Source: an uncultured Bacilli bacterium | GTDB lineage: Bacteria > Bacillota_I > Bacilli_A > RF39 > UBA660 | DNA length: 34,683 bases | Direction of reading: 5' to 3' | Assembly: GCA_944350335.1 (NCBI GenBank) | Contig: CALVOQ010000003.1 | Coordinates: 1 to 34,683 of the forward strand | Shown here: piece by piece, positions 1 through 8,159 of the stretch | How positions within the stretch are numbered: the first letter of the stretch is position 1 | Layout of the letters: every line of letters begins with the position of its first letter | Position numbers and translations under genes: made by a program | Notes under the pieces: model-generated | Databases searched by the model: none | What the model was told of the DNA's origin: nothing | What the model saw: only the letters and a program-made list of their open reading frames with translations

Positions 1-4
1 AATT

Positions 5-559
5 ATGAAAAAAATTGATAGAAGAACGAAATATACACTAAATGTTATCAAAAGCACAATATTGAAATTAATGGAAGAAAAAGAAGCGAGCAAAATCACT
101 GTAACTGAATTATGCAAAATCGCTGATATTAATCGCGCTACATTCTATAAATACTATGTTGATATATATGATTTAATAGAAAAAATAGAACTTGAATTAT
201 ATAACAGCATAAAAAAAAGTATTGAAACTATAGAAAATGAAGAAAGTATCAAACCTTTTATAAATAACATTATAAAGATAATATATGAAAACCAGGATGC
301 TTGTAAAGTATTGTTTGGTCCATACGGAAATAAAGAATTTATAAAAAAAGTTGTATACTTAGCATATGTTAAAAGTGCAACAGAATGGAAAAGAAAATTA
401 GAAAAATATTCTACTGATCAAATTGATTACATTTTTAATTTTTTTGCATTTGGTAGCGTAGGTATAATAGAAAATTGGATAGGAAATAATTTTTTAGAAA
501 AGCCTAAAGAAATATCGGATTTAATAGTTACTTTATGCGATAATTTACTAAACAACTAA
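5..559 (+). CDS. TetR/AcrR-family transcriptional regulator
   Basis: This 184-residue protein has the layout of a TetR-family repressor. An N-terminal helix-turn-helix (about residues 8-55) contains the family-typical stretch ITVTELCKIADINRATFYKY, with the recognition helix ending in ATFYKYY. The rest is an all-helical ligand-binding and dimerisation domain of the short type. Such proteins bind operator DNA as dimers and release it when a small molecule binds; the ligand cannot be predicted here. The start codon lies four bases from the window edge, so its promoter and ribosome binding site are not visible. It converges on the suf operon, ending 24 bases before that operon's stop codon, so no target gene can be assigned from context. 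The family call is firm and the role is open. Confidence 0.85.
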   Translation: MKKIDRRTKYTLNVIKSTILKLMEEKEASKITVTELCKIADINRATFYKYYVDIYDLIEKIELELYNSIKKSIETIENEESIKPFINNIIKIIYENQDACKVLFGPYGNKEFIKKVVYLAYVKSATEWKRKLEKYSTDQIDYIFNFFAFGSVGIIENWIGNNFLEKPKEISDLIVTLCDNLLNN

Positions 560-583
560 AAAAACATTAATTTATAATATTTT

Positions 584-1501
584 TTAATTCATAAAACCTT
601 TAATAATTTCTATTTCAGCTTCTTCTTTAGTTAATCCCAATGTTTGTAACTTTAACAACTGATCCTTATTTATTTTCCCAATCGCAGCTTCATGCGTCAA
701 TTCAGATTCAATATTATTAGCAATAATTTTAGGAGTGGAAGCAACTTTAGCATTATCCATTATAATTGCATCACATTCTATATGACCAAAACATTTATTA
801 TTACCTACCATTTCACTTATGAACTCTTGAAAACTATTATTTTTAGCAATACTTCTAGATATTAAATTAGCTTTGCAATTTTCACCTTTAAGATTTATGT
901 CATATGTTGATATTACTTCGTCACTTGAAGCAGTCATTAATTTTTCAAAAATATCAAGGACACTATTTTTTTCTAAAACTGCATTTGTTTTTCTGATTGA
1001 TTTATCAACGCCACTAATTTGAATAGTCTCTATTTCTAAAATAGAATTTTCTCCTAAATTGACAAAAGTATCAGTGTTTATAACTTTATTAGAATCAATT
1101 TGTCCACATCCATAATGTTTTTCAACATATTTTACTTTACAATTTTTCCCTATGTTAAAAGTATGAATTCCCGAATGCATACTAGTTATCTCACAATCGT
1201 TATGTATTGCGCAACCAGCAACTATAGTTATTTCAGCATCATCTTTAACATTATAATCATTATAAACGGTATCGTTAAAACCTTCTGTAGTAAGTAAAAC
1301 CGGGATTTGAACATATTTACCTTTTGAACCTTTTTTAACATTTAATTCTATACCTGCTTTATCTTTCTTAGTTACAATATTAACCTCATCCGTAGAATGT
1401 CTACTAATAACTTCACCATTTTTTCTAATATTATGAATGCTATTAGAATCAATTTCTTCATTTAATATATTAAATAGTATATCATTATCTTCTCTATTCA
1501 T
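584..1501 (-). CDS. SufB/SufD-family Fe-S assembly scaffold, short (minimal) form
   Basis: A protein of about 305 residues that matches the beta-helix core and C-terminal helices of SufB/SufD. The hallmark C-terminal segment is present (LTHEAAIGKINKDQL, then GLTKEEAEIEIIKGF), as is the core HSGIHTF...EKHYGCG region with CAIHND before it. It is much shorter than classical SufB (about 470) or SufD (about 430) and lacks their long N-terminal region. In this family the protein pairs with the SufC ATPase to assemble Fe-S clusters. The start at 1501 was preferred over ATG 1507 because GAGGG lies six bases upstream of it. The reading frame overlaps the end of sufC by a few bases, indicating translational coupling. 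A single SufB/D homologue would have to form a homodimer, as in the reported minimal SUF-like (SMS) type. No SufS, SufU or second SufB/D is in the window. Confidence 0.85.
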   Translation of the reverse strand: MNREDNDILFNILNEEIDSNSIHNIRKNGEVISRHSTDEVNIVTKKDKAGIELNVKKGSKGKYVQIPVLLTTEGFNDTVYNDYNVKDDAEITIVAGCAIHNDCEITSMHSGIHTFNIGKNCKVKYVEKHYGCGQIDSNKVINTDTFVNLGENSILEIETIQISGVDKSIRKTNAVLEKNSVLDIFEKLMTASSDEVISTYDINLKGENCKANLISRSIAKNNSFQEFISEMVGNNKCFGHIECDAIIMDNAKVASTPKIIANNIESELTHEAAIGKINKDQLLKLQTLGLTKEEAEIEIIKGFMN

Positions 1502-2207
1502 CTTCATCCCTCATACATTTCTTACATTTAGATTCATTTAAATATTTTTTAATTTTATTTTTATTTCCTATTTCTTTAATTACCCCATCATCAAAGACAA
1601 CTACTTTATCAGCAATATCAAATAACCTTTCTTGATGAGAAATAACAACTAATCCATTTTTTTTATCCTTTTTTATATCCCGAAATATCTTGGTCAAATC
1701 TTCAAAACTCCATAAATCAATGCCAGCTTCTGGTTCATCAAACAATAAATATTTACCTTGTTTTGCCAAAGCAGTAGCAATTTCAATACGTTTTAATTCT
1801 CCACCACTTAAATTATTATTAACTTCTCTATTTAAATATTCTTGTGCACAAAGTCCTACTTTCTTTAAAAGTTCACGGCCAACATAATCATCATAGTAAT
1901 AAGACCTACTAATACATAGTAAATCTCTCACAGTTAATCCTTTAAAATTAACAGGTGTTTGAAAAGTAAATGTTATTCCCATATTAGCTCTTTCATATAT
2001 TAATTTATCTGTTATATCACAACCATCCAAAATAACTTTACCAGAGGTAGGTTTAACTAAACCCATAATTATTTTTAACAATGTGCTCTTACCACTCCCA
2101 TTAGGCCCTGTAATTACTATAAAATCACGCTCATTAATAGTCAAATTGATATCATTAAGTATGACCTTATCATTTATTTTATAACTAATATTTTTTAGTT
2201 CTAACAT
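1494..2207 (-). CDS. sufC: SufC Fe-S assembly ATPase
   Basis: ABC-type ATPase of about 237 residues, the energy module of the SUF Fe-S assembly machine. It shows Walker A GPNGSGKST, a Q-loop (FTFQTPVNF), the signature LSGGE, Walker B YLLFDEPEAGID and the switch His in VISHQ. The FDEPEAGID stretch and the lack of membrane partners favour SufC over a transporter ATPase. The start is placed at ATG 2207, not the upstream TTG, because GGTGAT sits four bases before this ATG. The C-terminus has an unusual CKKC pair that might bind metal (inference). It is followed directly by the SufB/D scaffold, with overlapping frames. A near-consensus sigma-A promoter lies just upstream. Confidence 0.92.
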   Translation of the reverse strand: MLELKNISYKINDKVILNDINLTINERDFIVITGPNGSGKSTLLKIIMGLVKPTSGKVILDGCDITDKLIYERANMGITFTFQTPVNFKGLTVRDLLCISRSYYYDDYVGRELLKKVGLCAQEYLNREVNNNLSGGELKRIEIATALAKQGKYLLFDEPEAGIDLWSFEDLTKIFRDIKKDKKNGLVVISHQERLFDIADKVVVFDDGVIKEIGNKNKIKKYLNESKCKKCMRDEDE

Positions 2208-2226
2208 TTTTATCACCAACAAAAAA

Positions 2227-2255
2227 ATTATATAATATATAAAAGACTAAGTCAA
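2227..2255 (-). promoter_or_regulatory. sigma-A promoter of sufC operon
   Basis: On the minus strand, TTGACT (2255-2250) and TATAAT (2232-2227) are separated by exactly 17 bases. The -35 overlaps the U-tract end of the cotJ terminator, so the two units are packed tightly. The start codon lies about 20 bases downstream of the -10. Confidence 0.75.
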
Positions 2256-2283
2256 AAAAATACTATAGAATAACTATAGTATT
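2252..2283 (-). terminator. Intrinsic terminator of the cotJ operon
   Basis: On the minus strand a perfect 10-bp stem (AATACTATAG / CTATAGTATT) with a 5-base loop is followed by a run of seven T. It lies 14 bases beyond the cotJC stop codon. Confidence 0.8.
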
Positions 2284-2296
2284 AAAAAAATAAACA

Positions 2297-2857
2297 TTAT
2301 CTTAATCCATTCTTTTTATATTCATCATGTAATTCTTTAAATCTATTAAAATGCACAACTTCCCTTTGTCTTAAAAAACTTAGTGGCGCTAATAAATCAG
2401 TATCATCCGTTAAATCCATAAGATTTTCATAAGTAGCTCTAGCCTTTTCCTCTGCAGCCATATCTTCTTGTAAATCTACTATAGCATCACCAGTAGATTG
2501 AAAATAAGCAGCAGTAAATGGAACACCATTAGCATCTACTGGATAAATACCTTTTTTATGTTGTACAAAGAATGTATCTAACCCAGCATCCTTTAATTCT
2601 TTTAAAGAAGCATCTTTAGTCAATTGATAAATCATAGTTTGTATCATTTCAATATGTCCAAACTCTTCCACAGCTATATCTGTGAGTAATGCTTTACCTT
2701 TTGCATCAGGCATAGTATATCTTTGGCAAAAATACCTTAGCGATGCGCTAAGTTCACTATCCGGTCCACCCAACTGAGCCATAAGTAACTTAGCCATGCG
2801 TAAATCTTTTTTTCTTATATTAATTGGATATTCTAACATTTTTTCATATTTAAACAT
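2297..2857 (-). CDS. cotJC: Spore coat protein CotJC (manganese-catalase-like)
   Basis: A 186-residue ferritin-like protein of the CotJC/manganese catalase family. Visible family features are the opening FKYEKMLEYPI, the metal-binding region AVEEFGHIEMIQTMI, where Glu and His are the expected ligands, and a second Glu/His set in AAEEKARATYENL and REVVHFNRF. In Bacillus, CotJC is a component of the inner spore coat and is related to catalase; peroxide-degrading activity is plausible but not shown. The gene starts two bases after the cotJB stop codon, so the two are co-transcribed. A strong terminator follows. Its presence is one of the clearest signs that the host sporulates or descends from a spore former. 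Confidence 0.92.
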   Translation of the reverse strand: MFKYEKMLEYPINIRKKDLRMAKLLMAQLGGPDSELSASLRYFCQRYTMPDAKGKALLTDIAVEEFGHIEMIQTMIYQLTKDASLKELKDAGLDTFFVQHKKGIYPVDANGVPFTAAYFQSTGDAIVDLQEDMAAEEKARATYENLMDLTDDTDLLAPLSFLRQREVVHFNRFKELHDEYKKNGLR

Positions 2858-2858
2858 T

Positions 2859-3386
2859 TTAATTACCCCCTTTATCCCAAGGCCATGGATTCATGTACCA
2901 ATTATATTTATCTCCCATCACAGAAAATGAACATAAAGGTCCATATTTTTTTTCATAAGTTTCTTTAATTGCTTCTAATTCTTTACTATAAGATCTATAC
3001 TTTTCAAACATTTCCATATCAGATGGGTACACATCCAAATACAAATTCAAATCTTTTATTGCAAATGTCAACTCCTGTATTTTAAGAAGCATTTCATCTC
3101 TTTCACCTTTCACAACAACTTTATAAATATGACTTTTATAAGGATCGTATATATTCTTAAACATTCCACCTTTATTCAAACCATCTTTAGGTATACTTAG
3201 TTCATTTGACATATTTTCTCTATAATTATTAATATTTATATTATTTATGTCATATATTTTGTTATTTTTAAAATGATATACTTCATGATTATTGATTTCA
3301 TTATAATCTTTATCTTCAACTTTTAAATAATTATTTGTCTCTTCCCCAACATAATCCAAATTATTATCTCTTTCATCAAAATACAT
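2859..3386 (-). CDS. cotJB: CotJB spore coat protein with N-terminal CotJA-like segment
   Basis: The C-terminal half (from about residue 97) is CotJB: a helical segment DLNLYLDVYP, then YEKKYGPL, ending in the characteristic aromatic tail WYMNPWPWD. CotJB is normally about 85-90 residues; this protein has 175. The extra N-terminus is Asn/Asp-rich and of low complexity up to about residue 62. It is followed by GLNKGGMFKNIYDPYK, which resembles the C-terminal motif of CotJA (a Gly-containing loop, then an aromatic helix and a DPY-type end). No separate cotJA gene precedes it, so this looks like a CotJA-CotJB fusion. The start follows a strong GGGAGGT. It heads the cotJ operon and is read divergently from tsaE. 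Confidence 0.85.
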   Translation of the reverse strand: MYFDERDNNLDYVGEETNNYLKVEDKDYNEINNHEVYHFKNNKIYDINNININNYRENMSNELSIPKDGLNKGGMFKNIYDPYKSHIYKVVVKGERDEMLLKIQELTFAIKDLNLYLDVYPSDMEMFEKYRSYSKELEAIKETYEKKYGPLCSFSVMGDKYNWYMNPWPWDKGGN

Positions 3387-3407
3387 TTTTTTAAACCTCC
3401 CTAATGT

Positions 3408-3416
3408 ATAGTATGA
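3408..3416 (-). promoter_or_regulatory. Possible sporulation-sigma -10 element upstream of cotJB
   Basis: On the minus strand CATACTATA lies about 20 bases upstream of the cotJB start. It fits the -10 consensus of mother-cell sigma factors (CATA-N3-TA for sigma-K, CATACA-like for sigma-E). I could not place a convincing -35, so this is tentative. The expectation that cotJ is transcribed by a mother-cell sigma factor comes from Bacillus. Confidence 0.35.
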
Positions 3417-3478
3417 TTAATTAAATACCAAGAAAAGGCATATGACTAATTTTTTATATGTAAAGGTTTAAAAATATA

Positions 3479-3508
3479 TTGTCCAAGACATATTATTAAT
3501 GTTAAAAT
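3479..3508 (+). promoter_or_regulatory. Promoter of tsaE
   Basis: TTGTCC (3479-3484) and TAAAAT (3503-3508) are separated by 18 bases, followed 17 bases later by the tsaE start codon. The 5' leader would be very short. Confidence 0.5.
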
Positions 3509-3525
3509 GTAATTATGGTGATTTT

Positions 3526-3975
3526 ATGGAATACAAAATAACAACAAATAGTGAAGAAGAAACAATCGAATTAGCGCAAAATATAGAAAGCGAGAAATTT
3601 CCAAATATGATAATATGTTTACAAGGTGATTTAGGTAGTGGCAAAACAGTTTTTACAAAAGCATTTGCCGCATCTATGGGCATAGAAGACAACATTACTT
3701 CTCCGACATTTACAATTATAAAAGAATACGATAGTGATATTAAATTATTCCATATGGATGTATATAGATTAAATGAAGTAAAAGAAGATATTGGTATATC
3801 AGAATACTTTAATAAAAAAGGTGTATGCATTATTGAATGGTCAGATTTAATTGAAGACATCTTACCAAAAAACAGGCTAGATATAAAAATAAACATAATT
3901 GATGAGAATACAAGAATCTTTAAAATAATTCCACATGGAACAAAATACGAAGATTTATGCGAAAGAGTGCTATAA
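3526..3975 (+). CDS. tsaE: tRNA threonylcarbamoyladenosine biosynthesis ATPase TsaE
   Basis: A 149-residue P-loop ATPase. It carries Walker A GDLGSGKT, the family motif SPTFTIIKEYD and the downstream HMDVYRL, which together identify TsaE (YjeE). TsaE works with TsaB and TsaD to add threonylcarbamoyl to A37 of ANN-decoding tRNAs and is nearly universal in bacteria. The start is placed at ATG 3526 because GGTGAT lies three bases upstream; an in-frame upstream ATG has no binding site. TsaB and TsaD are not in the window. The gene stands alone, with its own promoter and a terminator that overlaps its stop codon. Confidence 0.93.
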   Translation: MEYKITTNSEEETIELAQNIESEKFPNMIICLQGDLGSGKTVFTKAFAASMGIEDNITSPTFTIIKEYDSDIKLFHMDVYRLNEVKEDIGISEYFNKKGVCIIEWSDLIEDILPKNRLDIKINIIDENTRIFKIIPHGTKYEDLCERVL

Positions 3976-3985
3976 CTCTTTTTAA
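3962..3985 (+). terminator. Intrinsic terminator overlapping the tsaE stop codon
   Basis: AAGAGT (3963-3968) pairs with ACTCTT (3975-3980), followed by TTTAATTT. The TAA stop codon (3973-3975) lies in the loop and stem, so the hairpin begins inside the coding sequence. Confidence 0.6.
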
Positions 3986-4938
3986 TTTAAATCTTTTTTT
4001 AAAAATAATAAAGAAGAAATAACAAAACCCAATATAGCATACACAAATAACAATAAGTTTCCATTAAACAAAGATAAATTAGTGCCATACTGCATATTAA
4101 ACTCTACAAGACTTAACCTATCGTTAAATATAGTATAATCTAAATAGGGCAAAAAACTATACATTAAAAAACTTATATCAAAGTTTAATAACCACTGAAA
4201 AATAACTAAACCAAAAACATTTACAAAAAACATAAAACTTATTGAAAATACTTTATTAAATAGTGCCAAAGAAATAAAAAACGATAAAATACCTACAAAT
4301 ATGATTGGTAAAGAATTACAGATAAATTTTGTAAAAGTTAAATAATAATAATTTATATCTACAACTTTATCATTTAATACAACAGATTTAGTAATATATA
4401 ATAAATCAAACGACTTATCCACACAAATCATTGAAAGTGTGTATGAGATAAATAAAAATAAATTTATCAACAATACTAGCAACACTACAGTTAAAAAGAA
4501 AGCAAAATATATTTTAAATCTACTATACTTTTTTACTAAAAAATGTTTAATTGTACCACATTTGAATTCATTCATTAATAATGATGATCCAACAATTATA
4601 GATATTATAGACAAAAACACTTGAAATTGATAAATTGTATCAAAAGAATATAAATTATTAACAATTTCATAATTATTTAATTTTGTCGCTTTAATAACTT
4701 CATCAATATAATCTTCGTAAAGTTCTACATATCTATTATAATTTCTATTTGGATATAATTTTAAAAACTCTTCTTCATTTAATTTGGATTGAACGTTAAT
4801 AAGATTATTATCACTTTCATAATGGTTATAAGACAAAAAATTTACGACAAATGAAGCAATGAGTATTATTGCCAAAATTATAATAAAATAACTCTTTTTA
4901 ATTTCTCTAAAAAACAATAAGTTTACCAATTTTAGCAT
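3982..4938 (-). CDS. ABC-2 type transporter permease subunit
   Basis: A 318-residue integral membrane protein. It has an N-terminal membrane segment (about residues 13-34), a long extracytoplasmic loop of about 70 residues and then five further hydrophobic segments, the last near the C-terminus (FVYAILGFVISSLLFL). This arrangement matches permeases of ABC-2 exporters of the bacitracin/lantibiotic-resistance type. The start overlaps the end of the ATPase gene by seven bases, so the two are coupled and should form one complex. The substrate cannot be deduced. A peptide, antibiotic or lipid-linked compound would be typical for the family. The stop codon lies just past the tsaE terminator on the opposite strand. 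Confidence 0.75.
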   Translation of the reverse strand: MLKLVNLLFFREIKKSYFIIILAIILIASFVVNFLSYNHYESDNNLINVQSKLNEEEFLKLYPNRNYNRYVELYEDYIDEVIKATKLNNYEIVNNLYSFDTIYQFQVFLSIISIIVGSSLLMNEFKCGTIKHFLVKKYSRFKIYFAFFLTVVLLVLLINLFLFISYTLSMICVDKSFDLLYITKSVVLNDKVVDINYYYLTFTKFICNSLPIIFVGILSFFISLALFNKVFSISFMFFVNVFGLVIFQWLLNFDISFLMYSFLPYLDYTIFNDRLSLVEFNMQYGTNLSLFNGNLLLFVYAILGFVISSLLFLKKDLN

Positions 4939-5618
4939 ACATTTACCACACTTCCTATTACTTTTCCCTCCAAATCAGAAGAAAAATCCGAGTTATTTAT
5001 TATGTCAACAATTTCACCTTTTTTTATTAACATCAATTTGTCACAAATCTTATTTAATTCTTTTATATCATGTGATGAAATTATAATTGTTGTATCATTT
5101 ATAGATAATAATAATTTTCTTAAGTTAACTACACTTTTTATATCCAAAGCATTAAAAGGTTCATCTAAAATTAAAAAGTCTGGTTTATTCATCAAAGCTA
5201 TAATAATTCCTAATTTTTGTTTCATACCTAAAGAATACTTTTTAACTTTCTTATGCAAATCTAATTCAAACATATCTATTAATTTTTTTACATAATCATA
5301 GTCAAAATCACCATAAAATTTTGCCCAAAATTTTAAGTTTTTAATACCAGTCCAATTATAATAAAGATTTGGACTTTCAATTAAAAAACCAACATTATTT
5401 GGCAAAATTTTATATATTTTAGATTTTCCATCAAACAAAACCTCCCCATCAAAATTAACGAAGCCTAATATACATTTTAGTAATGTTGTTTTACCACTTC
5501 CGTTAAGCCCAATAATTCCTATAATATCACCTTTCTTTATGTTCATATTAATATTTTTTAATATAATATTATCTTTTACATTTTTATTTAATTTTTTTAT
5601 CTCTAAAAAATCATTCAT
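4932..5618 (-). CDS. ABC transporter ATP-binding protein
   Basis: An ATPase of 228 residues with Walker A GLNGSGKT, signature YSLGMKQ, Walker B FLILDEPFNALD and the H-loop SSHD. The SLGMKQ signature is the form found in BcrA-like drug and peptide exporters, not importers. The start is set at ATG 5618 because GGGAGG lies five bases upstream; the longer frame starting four codons earlier would place this site inside the coding region. It partners the overlapping permease downstream. No regulator or peptide gene is adjacent. Confidence 0.88.
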   Translation of the reverse strand: MNDFLEIKKLNKNVKDNIILKNINMNIKKGDIIGIIGLNGSGKTTLLKCILGFVNFDGEVLFDGKSKIYKILPNNVGFLIESPNLYYNWTGIKNLKFWAKFYGDFDYDYVKKLIDMFELDLHKKVKKYSLGMKQKLGIIIALMNKPDFLILDEPFNALDIKSVVNLRKLLLSINDTTIIISSHDIKELNKICDKLMLIKKGEIVDIINNSDFSSDLEGKVIGSVVNVC

Positions 5619-5637
5619 AAATCCTCCCATTGAGCAA

Positions 5638-5666
5638 AATATAACACATACGTAGATAACTTACAA
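5638..5666 (-). promoter_or_regulatory. Promoter of the ABC exporter operon
   Basis: On the minus strand TTGTAA (5666-5661) and TATATT (5643-5638) are spaced by 17 bases, about 20 bases before the ATPase start codon. Confidence 0.6.
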
Positions 5667-5690
5667 ATCACTAAAATTCAATTTTATAAC

Positions 5691-5730
5691 AAAAAAAATC
5701 AAATATTATTTATACAAATATTTGATTTTA
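5691..5730 (-). terminator. Intrinsic terminator of glyA
   Basis: A 13-bp perfect stem, AAAATCAAATATT with its complement at 5717-5729, encloses a 9-base loop. On the minus strand it is followed by a run of T, and it lies about 27 bases after the glyA stop codon. A short T-tract also exists in the other direction. Confidence 0.8.
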
Positions 5731-5756
5731 ATACACTAAAATATTTCAATTTTTAA

Positions 5757-6977
5757 TTAGTTATACAATTTAAATTTTTTTAATAAATCTATAATATTAC
5801 TTCTTATATCAGTTAACACTTCATGATTGTCTTTATTTTTAAGCGCCTTAATTATATATTCGCCAATAAGTTCAAATTCCTTTTCCTTAAACCCTCTAGT
5901 AGTCATCGCTGGAGTGCCGAGTCTTATCCCACTAGTTTTAAAAGGGCTTTCGCTGTCAAAAGGAATACTATTTTTATTACATGTTATGTTAACACTTTCT
6001 AATATTTGTTCTGCTTCCTTACCATTAAGGTTAAAACTTGTTACATCAACCAAAATCAAATGATTATCCGTGCCACCTGTAATAACTCGTAATCCACCTT
6101 CTGAAATCTTTTTTGCTAATGCTTTGGCATTTTTTATAACTTGTTTTTGATAAACTTCAAAAGTTGGATCAAGTGCTTCTACAAAACATACAGCCTTCGC
6201 AGCAATAACATGCATCAAAGGCCCACCTTGAATGCCCGGAAAAACAATCTTATCAATTTTCTTTGATAATTCTTCATCATTGGTCAGAATTATTCCACCT
6301 CTTGGTCCTCTCAAAGTCTTATGAGTAGTACTAGTAACTATATCAGCATATTCACAAGGATTTGGGTGAAGTCCTGTTGCGACCAGCCCTGCGATATGCG
6401 CCATGTCAACCATCAAATATGCTCCAACTTTATCCGCTATTTCTCTAAAACGTTTAAAATCAATAATCCTAGAATAAGCACTAGCGCCAGCAATTATCAT
6501 CTTTGGTTTCTCTTCTAATGCTATTTTTTCTACTTCGTCATAATCTATAAGCTCCGTATCTTTATTAACACCATACGATATAACTGTGTAATCTAAACCA
6601 CTAAAATTAATGGGATGCCCATGAGTTAAGTGCCCACCAGCACTTAAATTCATTCCAAGTACTTTATCACCAATATTTAAAAGCGCTTTGTAAACAGCCA
6701 TATTAGCCGAACTCCCTGAATGAGGTTGAACATTAACATATTTAACATTGAATAATTTCTTTAATGTATCTCTAGCAATATTCTCTATTTCATCAACAAA
6801 TTCGCAACCACCATAATATCTTTTTGATGGATATCCCTCTGCATATTTATTGGTTAAAACGCTTCCTTGAGCCTTCATAACATTCAAAGAAACAAAGTTT
6901 TCCGAAGCAATTAACTCAACATTATTTTGTTGTCTATATAATTCGTTATCAATATTATCAAAAATCTCTTCTATCAT
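5757..6977 (-). CDS. glyA: Serine hydroxymethyltransferase
   Basis: A full-length 406-residue PLP enzyme that interconverts serine and glycine while charging tetrahydrofolate with a one-carbon unit. Family hallmarks are ELIASENF near the N-terminus, YAEGYP...RYYGG, the SGSSAN segment, DMAHIAGL and the PLP-binding motif [13 protein letters not shown], in which Lys 220 should form the Schiff base. The binding site upstream of ATG 6977 is weak (GGATGGGTG). The gene follows the AAA+ ATPase gene by 13 bases and is probably co-transcribed with it from the promoter near 7990. This is a housekeeping gene with no visible oddity in itself. Confidence 0.96.
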   Translation of the reverse strand: MIEEIFDNIDNELYRQQNNVELIASENFVSLNVMKAQGSVLTNKYAEGYPSKRYYGGCEFVDEIENIARDTLKKLFNVKYVNVQPHSGSSANMAVYKALLNIGDKVLGMNLSAGGHLTHGHPINFSGLDYTVISYGVNKDTELIDYDEVEKIALEEKPKMIIAGASAYSRIIDFKRFREIADKVGAYLMVDMAHIAGLVATGLHPNPCEYADIVTSTTHKTLRGPRGGIILTNDEELSKKIDKIVFPGIQGGPLMHVIAAKAVCFVEALDPTFEVYQKQVIKNAKALAKKISEGGLRVITGGTDNHLILVDVTSFNLNGKEAEQILESVNITCNKNSIPFDSESPFKTSGIRLGTPAMTTRGFKEKEFELIGEYIIKALKNKDNHEVLTDIRSNIIDLLKKFKLYN

Positions 6978-6990
6978 ACAACACCCATCC

Positions 6991-7944
6991 TCAGCTTAAA
7001 ACAGCTCCTTCATCACTAATAACATCTTTAAAATATTCTTTAAACTTAACTAATTCTTTTTTCTTAACATCTTCATAAACATTTTTTGCGTTCTTAATTG
7101 CATTATACACGTGATGTATTTTTAAAACATTTAGATTTTCAAAAACAGCATTAGAAAAAGCATTACCTAATAGAGCTAAAGAAATATCTGGATACCTATT
7201 ACCAATTTCATATATACGTTTATATTCATCCGTCATTTGAACTAAAAATTCACAAATTCTTTGTTTAATATAATCAGTATATGTAACTTTCACACCAGTT
7301 TGTTGTTCAATTTTAGGCATTGTGCCTAATAAAATTTGTATAGTTTCTTCTTGCGTTGGTTCAGCAACATCTACTCTTTGAAAACGTCTTAAAAAAGCAC
7401 GATCTCTCAAAATATAATATTCATATTCTTCAGTAGTTGTTGCACCTATCATTTTAATGGTACCTCTATCTAATCCAGGTTTTAACATATTCGCAAAATC
7501 CACATTCAAATTTGTAGTATTTCTACTTACAAGTAAATGAACTTCATCAATAAAAAGAATTATATTAGATCTTTCTTTTAATTCATCGACTAGTAACTGT
7601 AACCGATTCTCATTCCTACCTTCACTAACTGCATTACCTAATAAACTAGTAATATTAACTTTTATCAACTCGTAGTTTTTTAAAGCATCAGGCACTTCCC
7701 CTTTTTGCATTCTATAACCCAAACCTTCAACAATAGCAGTTTTACCAATACCTGGTTTACCAGTAAGTAAAGCACTTTTTTCAGGAGTTAACAAAATTAG
7801 TATCATCTCATTAATTTCTTTGTCTCTTCCAATTGCTGGATTAGTAATATAAAACTTTTTACTTAAATTTTCGCCATAAGTCTCTAAAATACTAAACTTT
7901 TGTTTTGAATTATCAAAATTAACAACTTCCACATTATCATTCAT
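6991..7944 (-). CDS. Stand-alone AAA+ ATPase resembling the first ATPase domain of ClpA/ClpB/ClpC
   Basis: A 317-residue protein with a single AAA+ module: Walker [10 protein letters not shown], Walker [10 protein letters not shown], sensor-1 region IGATTTEEY and the arginine-finger region [13 protein letters not shown]. These match the D1 domain of Clp/Hsp100 unfoldases. It has no N-terminal Clp repeat domain, no D2 domain and no ClpP-binding loop, so it cannot work as a normal Clp unfoldase. The C-terminal part is the helical lid. The start follows GGTGGA. It precedes glyA with a 13-base gap. Whether the link to serine/glycine metabolism is functional or accidental is unclear; remodelling of a specific partner is the most I would infer. 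Confidence 0.8.
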   Translation of the reverse strand: MNDNVEVVNFDNSKQKFSILETYGENLSKKFYITNPAIGRDKEINEMILILLTPEKSALLTGKPGIGKTAIVEGLGYRMQKGEVPDALKNYELIKVNITSLLGNAVSEGRNENRLQLLVDELKERSNIILFIDEVHLLVSRNTTNLNVDFANMLKPGLDRGTIKMIGATTTEEYEYYILRDRAFLRRFQRVDVAEPTQEETIQILLGTMPKIEQQTGVKVTYTDYIKQRICEFLVQMTDEYKRIYEIGNRYPDISLALLGNAFSNAVFENLNVLKIHHVYNAIKNAKNVYEDVKKKELVKFKEYFKDVISDEGAVLS

Positions 7945-7961
7945 TTGTATCCACCAATTAT

Positions 7962-7990
7962 ATTATAATAAAAAAAAAGTAATATTACAA
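7962..7990 (-). promoter_or_regulatory. Promoter of the AAA+ ATPase-glyA operon
   Basis: On the minus strand TTGTAA (7990-7985) is followed after 17 bases by a perfect TATAAT (7967-7962). Confidence 0.7.
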
Positions 7991-8007
7991 TTTTTTTTAT
8001 AAATTGG

Positions 8008-8036
8008 TTGACTTTATAAAACTAATTTAATATAAT
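8008..8036 (+). promoter_or_regulatory. Promoter of tRNA-Asn
   Basis: TTGACT (8008-8013), a 17-base spacer and TATAAT (8031-8036) lie directly ahead of the tRNA gene, giving a start about 5 bases before the mature 5' end. Confidence 0.8.
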
Positions 8037-8047
8037 ACTTATGCAAT

Positions 8048-8123
8048 GCCTGATTAGCTCAGTTGGTAGAGCACACGGCTGTTAACCGTTAGGTCGCAGG
8101 TTCGAGTCCTGCATCAGGCGCCA
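8048..8123 (+). tRNA. tRNA-Asn (anticodon GTT)
   Basis: A 76-base tRNA with encoded CCA. The acceptor stem GCCTGAT pairs perfectly with ATCAGGC. The D arm (GCTC/GAGC with GG in the loop), anticodon loop CTGTTAA and T arm (GCAGG TTCGAGT CCTGC) are all canonical. The outermost pair of the anticodon stem is a C-T mismatch. Confidence 0.97.
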
Positions 8124-8129
8124 TCTAAA

Positions 8130-8159
8130 AAAAATACAATTCATACGAATTGTTTTTTA
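8130..8159 (+). terminator. Bidirectional terminator between tRNA-Asn and the zinc-ribbon gene
   Basis: CAATTC (8137-8142) and GAATTG (8147-8152) enclose a 4-base loop. A T-run follows on the plus strand and an A-run precedes, so it can end the tRNA transcript and the convergent gene, whose stop codon lies in the T-run. Confidence 0.75.
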
